Source of the DNA: JAMXLO01 sp963776505
GTDB taxonomy: Bacteria > Pseudomonadota > Alphaproteobacteria > Acetobacterales > Acetobacteraceae
DNA: 64,000 nucleotides
Reading direction: 5' to 3'
Assembly (NCBI GenBank): GCA_963776505.1
Contig: CAVZNH010000052.1
Location: 124,001 to 188,000, forward strand
A program made the translations under genes and the position numbers. Each line of letters starts with the position of its first letter. Within the stretch, counting starts at the first letter, position 1. Positions 1 to 8,372 of this stretch are shown piece by piece. Below the pieces are notes generated by a model. It saw only the letters and a program-made list of their open reading frames with translations, was not told the DNA's origin and did not search any database.

Positions 1-482
1 GGCACTCCGATGGCGGGTCGATTGCGGCCATCCATGCCGGCGCGGTGCACGATCCGCGCGTCGTCGGCGCGGTGCTGATCGCGGCGCATTTCTTTGTGGA
101 GGACATCAACATCGCCGCCATCCGGGCAATCAAGGAAAACTATGAGCAGGGCGATCTGCGTTCTCGGCTGGCGCGGTATCACAGCGACGTGGACGTGGCG
201 TTTCGTGGTTGGAACGACGCCTGGCTCGATTCCCGGTTTCGCGCATTCGACATCACGCAGCAGGTTGCGCGCATCGCGGTGCCGGTGCTGGCGTTGCAGG
301 GTGCTGAAGATCCGTATGGCACCGAGGCGCAGCTTCGCGTGCTGGAACGCACGGCCACATGTCCCGTGCAGACGCGACTGATTGCGGACGCTCGTCATTC
401 ACCGCACCTGGAAGCGACGCAGCCGACGCTGGAAGCGGTCGTGCCGTTCGTGCGGAGTGTGTCGATGGAAGCGACGGCATGA
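1..482 (+). CDS. alpha/beta hydrolase, 5' end outside window
   Basis: The reading frame is open from base 3, so the N-terminus lies outside the window. The first visible residues are HSDGG, the nucleophile elbow (G-H-S-D-G-G) of an alpha/beta hydrolase. Downstream the protein reads LQGAEDPYG, which supplies the acid Asp, and ADARHSPHLE, which supplies the catalytic His. The stop codon overlaps the boxC start (ATGA at 479-482), so the two are translationally coupled. Alpha/beta hydrolases are commonly found in box benzoate operons, where a thioesterase or ring-fission-product hydrolase role has been proposed. The exact substrate here is inference. Confidence 0.85.
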   Translation, partial: HSDGGSIAAIHAGAVHDPRVVGAVLIAAHFFVEDINIAAIRAIKENYEQGDLRSRLARYHSDVDVAFRGWNDAWLDSRFRAFDITQQVARIAVPVLALQGAEDPYGTEAQLRVLERTATCPVQTRLIADARHSPHLEATQPTLEAVVPFVRSVSMEATA

Positions 483-2128
483 TCGATTTCCAGACAGACC
501 CCAGCCGCTATCGCCACTGGCGCCTGTCGTTCGCCGGACCGGTGGCGACGCTGACCATGGATGTCGATGCCGATGCCGGCCTGTTCGAGGGCTGCGAGCT
601 GAAGCTGAACTCGTACGATCTCGGCGTCGATATCGAGCTGGCGGACGCGGTGCAGCGTCTGCGCTTCGAACATCCCGAGGTGCGCTGCGTTGTCCTGCGG
701 TCCGGCAAGGAGGGTGTGTTCTGCGCCGGCGCCAACATCCGCATGCTTGCCAAGGCATCGCACGGCCACAAGGTGAACTTCTGCAAGTTCACCAACGAGA
801 CGCGGCTCGCGATCGAGGATGCCAGCGCGAATTCCGGGCAGGCCTGGCTGGCGGCGGTGAGCGGCAGTGCTGCCGGGGGTGGCTATGAATTGGCGATGGC
901 CGCGGAACACATCATGCTGGTCGATGACCGTCGTTCCGGTGTGTCGTTGCCGGAGTTGCCGCTGCTGGGTGTGCTGCCGGCCACCGGCGGCCTGACGCGC
1001 CTCACCGACAAGCGCATGGTCCGGCGCGACCGCGCCGATGTGTTCTGCTCGACCGAGGAGGGTGTGCGCGGCCGTCGCGCCGTCGAATGGCGGCTGGTGG
1101 ACGAAGTGGTGCCGCCGTCTGCCTGGGAAGCGAAACTGAGCGAACGCGCTGCGGCCATGACCGCGCTGTCGGACCGGCCGGAGTTTGCCGAGGGTATCGT
1201 GCTGGCGCCGTTGCAGCGTGACTTCTCCGACGACGGCGTGACGTATTCGCATGTGCGTGTGAGCTATGATCGCGCCGGGCGTCGGGCTGAGATCACCGTG
1301 CTGGGTCCCAGTGGAGCGTTGCCACGCGATGCGGCGGCAATCCACGCCGCCGGTGCGTCTTGCTGGCCGCTTGTGGTGGCGCGCGAACTGGACGATGCGA
1401 TCCTGCATCTGCGGCTGAACGAGCCAACGTTGGGGCTGATCGTGCTGCGCTCCGTCGGCGATGCGGCGGCGGTCATCACAGCGGACGATCTGCTCGAGGC
1501 GCACAATGACGACTGGCTGGTGCGCGAGATACGCCTCTACTGGAAGCGCGTGCTGAAGCGCATCGACATGACGTCGCGTAGCCTGATCGCACTGATCGAG
1601 CCAGGTAGCTGCTTCGCCGGCACGCTTGCGGAACTGCTGTTTGCCGCGGACCGCTCGGTGATGTTCGCGGGCACGCGCGATGGCGACAATCGTGCGCCTG
1701 CGGTTTTGCATTTGTCGACGCTGAATTTTGGCGCGTATCCCATGGGCAACGGTTTGACACGGCTGGCGACGCGTTTTCTCGGCGAGCCCGACAACTTTGC
1801 GTCAGTGCGCGAACGCAGCGGTGAGGCATTGGATGCGCAGGCTGCCGAGGCGCTGGGGCTCGTCACCGTGGCGTATGACGACTCGGATTGGGATGATGAG
1901 GTGAGGCTGATGCTGGAGGAGCGCGCTTCGTTCTCCCCCGATGCACTGACGGCGATGGAGGCCAATCTGCGGTTCGCCGGACCCGAGACGATGGAGACGC
2001 GCATCTTCGGCCGGCTGACCGCATGGCAGAACTGGGTGTTCCAGCGGCCGAGCGCGGTTGGTGAGGAAGGTTCGTTGAAACGCTACGGCAGCGGGCTGCG
2101 GCCAAACTATGACACGGAGCGAGTGTGA
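479..2128 (+). CDS. boxC: benzoyl-CoA-dihydrodiol lyase BoxC
   Basis: This enzyme of the aerobic benzoyl-CoA (box) pathway cleaves 2,3-epoxybenzoyl-CoA hydrolytically to an aliphatic CoA semialdehyde and formate. The 549-residue protein has the family length. It carries crotonase-superfamily features: VVLRSGKEGVFCAGANI near residue 75 and the oxyanion-hole region SGSAAGGGYELAMA near residue 125. A second crotonase-like half follows in the C-terminal part. ATG 479 was chosen because it overlaps the stop of the preceding hydrolase; an extension upstream to 359 would lie inside that gene. The 3' end overlaps boxB. The identification rests on family resemblance plus the adjacent boxB, and is strong. 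Confidence 0.93.
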   Translation: MIDFQTDPSRYRHWRLSFAGPVATLTMDVDADAGLFEGCELKLNSYDLGVDIELADAVQRLRFEHPEVRCVVLRSGKEGVFCAGANIRMLAKASHGHKVNFCKFTNETRLAIEDASANSGQAWLAAVSGSAAGGGYELAMAAEHIMLVDDRRSGVSLPELPLLGVLPATGGLTRLTDKRMVRRDRADVFCSTEEGVRGRRAVEWRLVDEVVPPSAWEAKLSERAAAMTALSDRPEFAEGIVLAPLQRDFSDDGVTYSHVRVSYDRAGRRAEITVLGPSGALPRDAAAIHAAGASCWPLVVARELDDAILHLRLNEPTLGLIVLRSVGDAAAVITADDLLEAHNDDWLVREIRLYWKRVLKRIDMTSRSLIALIEPGSCFAGTLAELLFAADRSVMFAGTRDGDNRAPAVLHLSTLNFGAYPMGNGLTRLATRFLGEPDNFASVRERSGEALDAQAAEALGLVTVAYDDSDWDDEVRLMLEERASFSPDALTAMEANLRFAGPETMETRIFGRLTAWQNWVFQRPSAVGEEGSLKRYGSGLRPNYDTERV

Positions 2129-3576
2129 TGCCCGATGGTACAGCGGTCGATTACAATGGACTGATTCCGAACAACGTTGGCCTGAATGACGACCAGCGCG
2201 TGCGCAAGGCGTTGGAGACCTGGCACCCGGGCTACATCGACTGGTGGCAACAGATGGGGCCCGAGGGGTTCCAGGACAAACTGGTGTATCTGCGCACCGC
2301 GGTCGGTGTCGGCTCGGAGGGCTGGGCGAAGTTCGGCTACGTGCGGATGCCCGAGTATCGCTGGGGCGTATTGCTGGCGCCACCGGTAGAGGGGCGGACA
2401 ATTCCGTTCGGTGCGCACAAGGGCGAGAAGGCTTGGCAGGAAGTGCCAGGCGAATATCGCGCGATGCTGCGCCGCCTGCTGGTGATCCAGGGTGATACCG
2501 AGCCCGCGTCGGTCGAACAACAACGCCACCTCGGCGCCACCGCGCCGTCGAACTATGACCTGCGCAATCTGTTCCAGGTGAACGTCGAGGAAGGCCGTCA
2601 TCTCTGGGCGATGGTCTATCTGCTGCAAAAGTATTTCGGCCGCGATGGTCGCGAGGAAGCGGAGGAACTGCTGCGCCGCCGCTCGGGCGATCAGGACAGT
2701 CCGCGCATGTTGGGCGCGTTCAACGAGGCGACGCCAGACTGGCTGTCGTTCTTCATGTTCACTTTCTTCACCGACCGCGACGGCAAGATGCAGTTGGCCG
2801 CGCTCGCGCAGTCTGGCTTCGACCCGCTGTCGCGCACGTGCCGGTTCATGCTGACCGAGGAAGCGCACCACATGTTCGTGGGTGAGACCGGCGTGCAGCG
2901 CATCGTGCAGCGCACGTGCCAGGCGATGCAGGAGGCCGGCATCGACGATCCCACTGACATCGAACGCGTGCGTGCGCTGGGCGTGATCGATCTGCCGACG
3001 TTGCAGAAGAAGGCGAACCTGCATTTCTCATTGACGCTCGATCTGTTCGGCAACGAGCTCAGCACCAACGCGGCGAACGCCTTTAACGCAGGTCTCAAGG
3101 GGCGCTATCACGAGGACAGGCTGACCGACGATCACGTGCTGACCGGTGCGACCTACCCGGTGTTGCGGCTTAAGGACGGTGCGATCGTGCGGGAGGACGT
3201 GCCGGCGCTGTCGGCGCTGAATATGCGGCTGCGCGACGACTTCGTTGAGGATGCCAATGCGGGGGTGACTCGCTGGAACCGCGTGCTGGAGCGAGCTGGG
3301 CTGGAATTCCGCCTGCGGCTACCGCATGTCGCATTCAACCGTCGCATCGGCGAATTCGCTGCTATCCACGCCGACACCGACGGCAACCTGATGTCGAGCG
3401 ATCAGTGGCTGGTGCGCAAGGAGACGATGCTGCCGGCCGATGATGACAACCGGTTTGTGGAAAGCCTCATGCGGCCAGTGCATGCGCCGGGTTCGTACGC
3501 CTCTTGGATCGCGCCACCGCGTATCGGCATAGACAGCAAGCCAGGCGACTTCGAGTATGTTAAGCTGGAGGCGTAG
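2128..3576 (+). CDS. boxB: benzoyl-CoA 2,3-epoxidase oxygenase subunit BoxB
   Basis: BoxB is the class I diiron oxygenase that, with the reductase BoxA, converts benzoyl-CoA to 2,3-epoxybenzoyl-CoA. The 482-residue protein shows two ExxH diiron motifs, in NVEEGRHLWAM (about residue 152) and TEEAHHMFVGE (about residue 250). The start overlaps the boxC stop (TGATG at 2126-2130); a GTG three bases upstream is the alternative. boxA and a benzoate-CoA ligase are not in the window and would be expected upstream or elsewhere. Directly after the stop lies a dispersed inverted repeat. Confidence 0.94.
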   Translation: MPDGTAVDYNGLIPNNVGLNDDQRVRKALETWHPGYIDWWQQMGPEGFQDKLVYLRTAVGVGSEGWAKFGYVRMPEYRWGVLLAPPVEGRTIPFGAHKGEKAWQEVPGEYRAMLRRLLVIQGDTEPASVEQQRHLGATAPSNYDLRNLFQVNVEEGRHLWAMVYLLQKYFGRDGREEAEELLRRRSGDQDSPRMLGAFNEATPDWLSFFMFTFFTDRDGKMQLAALAQSGFDPLSRTCRFMLTEEAHHMFVGETGVQRIVQRTCQAMQEAGIDDPTDIERVRALGVIDLPTLQKKANLHFSLTLDLFGNELSTNAANAFNAGLKGRYHEDRLTDDHVLTGATYPVLRLKDGAIVREDVPALSALNMRLRDDFVEDANAGVTRWNRVLERAGLEFRLRLPHVAFNRRIGEFAAIHADTDGNLMSSDQWLVRKETMLPADDDNRFVESLMRPVHAPGSYASWIAPPRIGIDSKPGDFEYVKLEA

Positions 3577-3584
3577 GCCGACTG

Positions 3585-3664
3585 TGTCATTGCGAGGAGC
3601 GAATGCGATGAAGCAATCTCCATCGATGGGGATCGCTTCATCGCATTCGCTCCTCGCAGTGACA
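3585..3664. repeat. dispersed inverted repeat (GTCATTGCGAG family), copy 1
   Basis: Two arms of about 33 bases starting GTCATTGCGAGGAGCG and ending in the near-complement CGCTCCTCGCAGTGAC flank a short spacer, giving a long imperfect hairpin. It starts 8 bases after the boxB stop and ends 11 bases before the next start codon. A second copy with the same core lies at 52104-52187. Repeats with this core are widespread, REP-like elements in alphaproteobacteria. The hairpin may stabilise the upstream mRNA or attenuate the downstream gene (inference). Confidence 0.85.
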
Positions 3665-3675
3665 AGGATCACCTT

Positions 3676-4143
3676 ATGACGGTACGACCTGCCGAACGCT
3701 ACTTCGAGGACTATCACGTCGGCCTTGTGGACGAATTCGGCGAGATCACGGTGACAGCCGAGGAGATTGTTGAATTCGCCCGCCGCTACGATCCGCAGAC
3801 GATGCACGTCGATCCTGACGGCGCGGCGCGCGGATCGATGGGCGGATTGATTGCCAGCGGCTGGCACACGGCTGCGATGACGATGCGTCTGTTCGTCGAA
3901 CACTATCTGTCGAAGGTCGCGACGCTGCCTTCGCCGGGTTTGGACGAGCTGCGCTGGATGCGCCCGGTGCGGCCAGGCGACAGGATCCGCGTGCGTGTCA
4001 CGGTGACTGAAGCGAGGCGATCACGCTCGAAACCGGATCGTGGGTTGGTGCGCGGCTTGGTCGAGGTGCTGAACCAGCACGGCGAAGTGGTGATGAGTTT
4101 CAGGCCGATGAACCTGATGCGTTGCCGCGATGCATCAGTTTGA
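3676..4143 (+). CDS. MaoC-family hot-dog dehydratase
   Basis: This 155-residue protein has the single hot-dog fold of MaoC/R-hydratase proteins, which hydrate enoyl-CoA thioesters. The N-terminal RYFEDYHVG and the hydratase segment DPQTMHVDPDGA (catalytic Asp/His region, residues about 38-49) followed by GGLIASGWHTAA are typical. AAGGATC at 3664-3670 is a plausible ribosome binding site. It lies 3' of the box genes and could handle a later CoA intermediate of benzoate degradation, but the repeat in the gap leaves co-transcription uncertain. The last 44 bases overlap the 3' end of the opposing ABC ATPase gene. Confidence 0.85.
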   Translation: MTVRPAERYFEDYHVGLVDEFGEITVTAEEIVEFARRYDPQTMHVDPDGAARGSMGGLIASGWHTAAMTMRLFVEHYLSKVATLPSPGLDELRWMRPVRPGDRIRVRVTVTEARRSRSKPDRGLVRGLVEVLNQHGEVVMSFRPMNLMRCRDASV

Positions 4144-5236
4144 TGGGGCCGGCTACAGTCTGCGCCTCGCTCGAAGGATCGAACAGCGAAACATGATCGG
4201 TCAGCAGCGCAAGACGGACGCGCCCGCTGATACCGCGTGCCACCTGGGGGACAAGCCGAGCGGACAGTCGATGCTCGCCGAATTGGAACCAGCCGAGTGT
4301 GTCGGCACCCATCGGTTCGATGAACAACGTCTCGGCGTCCATGGTCTGCGTCTCGGGTTCGTCGCGTGCAAGCGAGACGTGCTCCGGACGAATGCCAACG
4401 ACAACCTCCTGCCCAACGGCAGGAGGCGTGCGGAATCGGTAGCCGTTCAGCGATAGATGGGCAGACCCCACCTGAACCGCGGGTGCATTTCCTGGCAGCA
4501 GTCGCCCACGCATGAAATTCATCGCCGGCGATCCGACAAAGCTTGCGACGAACAGCGTGGCCGGTTCCTCGTATAGATCATCCGGAGTGGCGTACTGTTC
4601 GATGCGTCCGGCGCGCATGACCGCGATCCGTGTTGCCAAGGTCATTGCCTCGATCTGATCGTGCGTCACATAAACGATGGTGGCATCGAGTTCCTTGTGC
4701 AGGCGTTTGAGTTCCACGCGCATCTCCGTCCGCAGCTTTGCATCGAGGTTGGAGAGGGGTTCGTCGAACAGAAACACCTTGGCATGCTGCACCAATGCAC
4801 GGCCGATGGCGACACGCTGGCGCTGACCACCGGAAAGCTGCGACGGCTTTCGATCGAGCAGATCATCGATCTGCAGTAGCCTGGCCGCCCAATCGACGCG
4901 GCGCGCCACCTCCTCTCGTGGCACGGACCTGACACGCAATCCGAACGACAGGTTCTTGCGCACCGACATCGTCGGATACAGGGCGTAAGACTGAAACACC
5001 ATCGCAATGCCGCGCTTGCTTGGTTCGTGATGGGTCACATCAGTGCCGTCGATCTCGATGATGCCGGTGTCGGTGTCTTCGAGGCCGGCGATAGCATTTA
5101 GCAGCGTGGACTTGCCGCAACCGGATGGTCCGAGCAGCACGGTGAAGTCGCCCGCCTCGATCGGCAGGTCAATGTCCTTTAGCACCCGCAACTGGCCGAA
5201 TGATTTGGAAAGTCCGGAGACCGAAACAGCAGACAT
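4100..5236 (-). CDS. sugar ABC transporter ATP-binding protein (UgpC/MalK type)
   Basis: This is the ATPase subunit of a CUT1 carbohydrate importer, 378 residues. Visible motifs are Walker A GPSGCGKST (about residue 36), signature LSGGQRQR, Walker B VFLFDEPLSNLDAK, and a C-terminal TOBE-like region (VVGIRPEHVSL) typical of MalK/UgpC proteins. The start was set at the ATG at 5236, one base after the permease stop and giving MSAVSVSGLSKSFG; a longer N-terminal form would overlap the permease. It is the last gene of the four-gene transporter operon. Its 3' end overlaps the MaoC-type gene by 44 bases on the other strand. Confidence 0.93.
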   Translation of the reverse strand: MSAVSVSGLSKSFGQLRVLKDIDLPIEAGDFTVLLGPSGCGKSTLLNAIAGLEDTDTGIIEIDGTDVTHHEPSKRGIAMVFQSYALYPTMSVRKNLSFGLRVRSVPREEVARRVDWAARLLQIDDLLDRKPSQLSGGQRQRVAIGRALVQHAKVFLFDEPLSNLDAKLRTEMRVELKRLHKELDATIVYVTHDQIEAMTLATRIAVMRAGRIEQYATPDDLYEEPATLFVASFVGSPAMNFMRGRLLPGNAPAVQVGSAHLSLNGYRFRTPPAVGQEVVVGIRPEHVSLARDEPETQTMDAETLFIEPMGADTLGWFQFGEHRLSARLVPQVARGISGRVRLALLTDHVSLFDPSSEAQTVAGPIKLMHRGNASGSSA

Positions 5237-5237
5237 G

Positions 5238-6104
5238 TCAGCCCTTGACCGCACCGGCGGTGATACCGCGCACGAAGTAGCGTCCCGATACAAAATAGAT
5301 CAGCAGCGGCGGGAGCGCCGTAAGCAGCGCCGCTGCGGTGTTCACATTGTACTCGATGATGCCTGTCGAAGTCGTCGCGATGGCGTTGAGTTGCACCGTC
5401 ATCGGCATATTGTCGCGACCGGCGAAGATCAGTCCCAGGAGGTAGTCGTTCCAGATGCCCGTGGTCTGCAGGATCGTCGCGACGATCAGGATGTTCACCG
5501 ACATCGGCAGCATCACGAAGGCAAAGATGCGCCAGAATCCTGCGCCGTCGATCCGCGCAGCCTTCACCAGTTCCTCGGGCAGCCCGGTATAGAAATTGCG
5601 GAACAAAAGCGACATGACCGGCAGGCCGAACACGATATGCACGGCGATGATGCACGGCAGCGAGCTGTAGATACCGATCGTGCTGAATGTCTTTACCAGC
5701 GGATATAGGATCACCTGGTAAGGGATGAACGCGCAGAACAGCAATAGCAGCATGATGATATTCGCGCCACGGATGCGCCAATGCGACAGGGCATAGCCGG
5801 TCACCGAGCCCGCGAATACTGAGATGATGACACTGGGGATCAGGATACGGACGGAGTTCCAGAAGCCGACGCGGACACCGCCACAGTTCAGCCCCGTGCA
5901 TGCGGAGGACCATGCCTTGATCCAGGCGGCAATGCCCGGCGCCGTTGGGAGCGAAAATATCGAAAACGTGCGCACCTCGTCTGACGATTTGAGCGAGGTT
6001 GCGATCACCACCAGCAGCGGGATCGAAAAGAACAGGCAGATCCAGACCAGTAGCGTATAGAGGCCGATGCGGCCGATACGCGCATTCCGGCGCGCCGTCG
6101 TCAT
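5238..6104 (-). CDS. carbohydrate ABC transporter permease (MalG type)
   Basis: A 288-residue integral membrane protein with six predicted hydrophobic segments, starting with LYTLLVWICLFFSIPLLVVI. The cytoplasmic EAA loop reads EELVKAARIDGAGFWRIF, the contact surface for the ATPase in binding-protein-dependent importers. Its start overlaps the 3' end of the preceding permease by 4 bases and its stop lies one base before the ATPase start, so the operon is tightly coupled. It belongs to the second-permease (MalG/UgpE) class. Confidence 0.93.
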   Translation of the reverse strand: MTTARRNARIGRIGLYTLLVWICLFFSIPLLVVIATSLKSSDEVRTFSIFSLPTAPGIAAWIKAWSSACTGLNCGGVRVGFWNSVRILIPSVIISVFAGSVTGYALSHWRIRGANIIMLLLLFCAFIPYQVILYPLVKTFSTIGIYSSLPCIIAVHIVFGLPVMSLLFRNFYTGLPEELVKAARIDGAGFWRIFAFVMLPMSVNILIVATILQTTGIWNDYLLGLIFAGRDNMPMTVQLNAIATTSTGIIEYNVNTAAALLTALPPLLIYFVSGRYFVRGITAGAVKG

Positions 6105-7060
6105 CGGTTCTTCCGCGCCAACTCAAAATAAAGATACGGCGAGACGATGGCGAGCACCGATCCCAGCATAACGGTGGCCGCGGCGGATGCCTGGCCGATG
6201 TTCGCGCGTTCGAATTCGAAATCGACCACGAACTTGCCCGGCAGATCCGATGAGAAGCCCGGGCCGCCGTTGGTCATCGCCACGACGAGATCGTAGCTCT
6301 TGACCACGGCGATCGCGATCAGCACGACACAGGTGACAACCAGCGGGCGCAGCATCGGCAGCACGATGCTGACATAGGTGCGCCAGGTCGGAATGCCTTC
6401 GATGCGTGCCGCACGCCAGATCTCGCGGTCCACCCCGCGCAGCCCCGCCAGCATGATCGCCATGATCAGCCCCGACTGGTGCCAGATACCGGCAAATACC
6501 AGCGTGTAAATCGCGCGGTCCGGCTGGGTGATCCAGTCGAACACGAAGTCGGTCCAGCCAAGATCACGAACCAGGTGCTGAACGCCGATCGTCGGGCTCA
6601 GTACCCATTGCCAGGTCAGACCGGTCACAATGAACGAGATCGACAGAGGGTACAGCATGACGGTGCGGAAGATGCCCTCGAAGCGCACCGCACGGTCAAG
6701 CAGGATGGCGAGCAGGATGCCGAGACTAAGTGTTCCGATGATGTCGAGGGCGCCGAACAGGAACATGTTGCTGTAGGCGACCTGCCATCGCGGCGTCGCG
6801 AACAAGCGGTCATACTGCGCGGTCCCGGCAAACTTATAGACCGGCAGCAGGAATGACCGCGTCATCGATACATAGACGGTCCAGGTGACGCTGCCGTAGA
6901 AACAGAACACCATCACCAGAATTGTCGGCACCAGCGCTATCTTGGCGGCCAGGCTGCGGGCGCGGTAAGCGCGTCCGATACGTGGTATGCCAGCGACTCT
7001 CTCGTCGGCAGTCAGGCGCGGTGCCCTTGCATCCATGTTCACGGGCAACCGCGCCGACAT
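6101..7060 (-). CDS. sugar ABC transporter permease (MalF type)
   Basis: A 319-residue permease with a charged cytoplasmic N-terminus of about 35 residues, then hydrophobic segments from ALVPTILVMVFCFYGSVTW. The EAA loop is DREIWRAARIEGIPTWRTY. This is the MalF/UgpA-class partner of the downstream permease. The start at 7060 lies 4 bases after the binding-protein stop; the in-frame ATG at codon 9 is an alternative. Together with the binding protein and ATPase it makes a complete CUT1 importer. Confidence 0.92.
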   Translation of the reverse strand: MSARLPVNMDARAPRLTADERVAGIPRIGRAYRARSLAAKIALVPTILVMVFCFYGSVTWTVYVSMTRSFLLPVYKFAGTAQYDRLFATPRWQVAYSNMFLFGALDIIGTLSLGILLAILLDRAVRFEGIFRTVMLYPLSISFIVTGLTWQWVLSPTIGVQHLVRDLGWTDFVFDWITQPDRAIYTLVFAGIWHQSGLIMAIMLAGLRGVDREIWRAARIEGIPTWRTYVSIVLPMLRPLVVTCVVLIAIAVVKSYDLVVAMTNGGPGFSSDLPGKFVVDFEFERANIGQASAAATVMLGSVLAIVSPYLYFELARKNR

Positions 7061-7064
7061 GCGT

Positions 7065-8303
7065 TCAGTGACTCGCGCTCGCGATGATGGTTGAAAGCTG
7101 CTTGGCCGCTTCGGCAGAAGTCATTGACGGTTTGCTCCAGAAATTGCCCAGCAGGTCCTCGATCTGCCCTTGTGTATCTGGACTGAAGGCAAGGGCGAAG
7201 TTGGGCAACTGGTTCGCCGCGCCGCCTGCCATCACCTTCTGGCCGAGCTGTGCGCACGCGTCGAGTTCTGCCACGTTGGCGTCAAGCCTGGATGGTATCG
7301 AGCCCTTGAACCCATTGAATTCCGTCTGCACGGCGGGGTCCATCATCAGTGTCGCCAGCTTTTCCTGTGCGACCTTCTGATCCGGCTTGTTGTTGACCGG
7401 GAACACGAAGACATCCACCGTCATGACGTAAGCGTCTTGAGTGCCGGGTGCCATCTGGCAGCCGAAATCCTTGCCGAGCGTCTTGTTCGCGGCGGAGAAG
7501 TCGCCCTTCGCCCAGTCGCCAAGAATCATCAGCGCGGCCTTGTCGGTCTCGACCAACGCCAACGAGTCATTCCACTTGCGGTTCGGGCTGCCGGCATCCA
7601 CGTATTGCCGGATCTGGCCCATGATGTCGAAGACATGCTGCATGGCGTCGCTGCCGGCCGCCTTGGCATCGTAATCGACGAACACTTTGTTGTACAGGTC
7701 CTTGCCGCCGGCTCCCGCCAGTATTGCGTAATAAAGCCACGCGAGCTGCTGCGCGTTGGCGCCGAACGCAATCGGGATATAGCCGGCCGCCTTGATCTTT
7801 GGCGCATCCGCCAGAAACTCCTCCCACGTCTTTGGCGGCTGCATCTTCAACTCGTTGAACACCTTGGTGCTGTAGAATTGATAGTTCGCGCCATGGATGT
7901 TCACCGGGACGGCGATGACGTGCCCGTCATAGGTCATGTTCTTGACCAGCAACGGAGGCAGATTCGCCAGCCAGTTGCCCTTCTTCGCCTCGTCATCCAA
8001 TGGAGCAAGCACGCCCTGCTCGGCCAGTTGTCGAACGGCGATACCGATATTCCACTGCATTGCTGTCGGAGGATTACCGCCGGCGATGCGGTTGAGGGCC
8101 GCGGCATGTTCCGCCTGCGGTCCGACGGACGCATCATCCACCCAGGTGCCGCCTCGCTTGTTATACTCCTTCGCGAACACCGCGACCGCTCGGGATTCGC
8201 CACCGCTGGTCCACCAATGCATGACATCCGCGTTCTGTGCGGCGGCTTCGCCGACGCACAGCGTCCCTGCCAGCGCGGTTGCAACGGCCATGGTCCTCAA
8301 CAT
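7065..8303 (-). CDS. extracellular sugar-binding protein of CUT1 ABC transporter
   Basis: This 412-residue protein begins with a Sec signal peptide (TMAVATALAGTLCVGEAAAQ, likely cleavage after residue 22 or so). The mature part resembles family 1 sugar-binding proteins (ADVMHWWTSGGESRA at its N-terminus; a hinge region near ALMILGDWAKGDF). It is the first gene of the transporter operon. A GGAGGAG ribosome binding site precedes the ATG, and a near-palindromic LacI-type operator lies 27 bases upstream. The sugar cannot be told from sequence; the neighbouring aldose epimerase and GMC oxidoreductase suggest an aldose. Confidence 0.92.
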   Translation of the reverse strand: MLRTMAVATALAGTLCVGEAAAQNADVMHWWTSGGESRAVAVFAKEYNKRGGTWVDDASVGPQAEHAAALNRIAGGNPPTAMQWNIGIAVRQLAEQGVLAPLDDEAKKGNWLANLPPLLVKNMTYDGHVIAVPVNIHGANYQFYSTKVFNELKMQPPKTWEEFLADAPKIKAAGYIPIAFGANAQQLAWLYYAILAGAGGKDLYNKVFVDYDAKAAGSDAMQHVFDIMGQIRQYVDAGSPNRKWNDSLALVETDKAALMILGDWAKGDFSAANKTLGKDFGCQMAPGTQDAYVMTVDVFVFPVNNKPDQKVAQEKLATLMMDPAVQTEFNGFKGSIPSRLDANVAELDACAQLGQKVMAGGAANQLPNFALAFSPDTQGQIEDLLGNFWSKPSMTSAEAAKQLSTIIASASH

Positions 8304-8329
8304 TGGCTCCTCCCGAGGTGCAAGCTTAT

Positions 8330-8345
8330 ATGTTACCGGTTACAT
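8330..8345. promoter_or_regulatory. LacI-type operator before sugar-binding protein gene
   Basis: The 16-base sequence ATGTTACCGGTTACAT is palindromic at 7 of 8 base pairs around a central CCGG, the architecture of LacI-family operators. It lies between the binding-protein start (8303) and the end of the GMC gene. A related element sits upstream of the GMC gene at 10270-10286. No LacI-type regulator gene is in the window. A TTGACA-like box on the minus strand at 8371-8376 is present, but no -10 box is correctly spaced from it. Confidence 0.6.
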
Positions 8346-8372
8346 CATAACGCCGCTGTTCACTTACCACTG

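Noticed and set aside
395..1711. Long open frame antisense to boxC (438 codons)
   Set aside because: High-GC third-position bias opens antisense frames; it has no family resemblance, is Arg/His-rich and lies fully within a well-supported gene.
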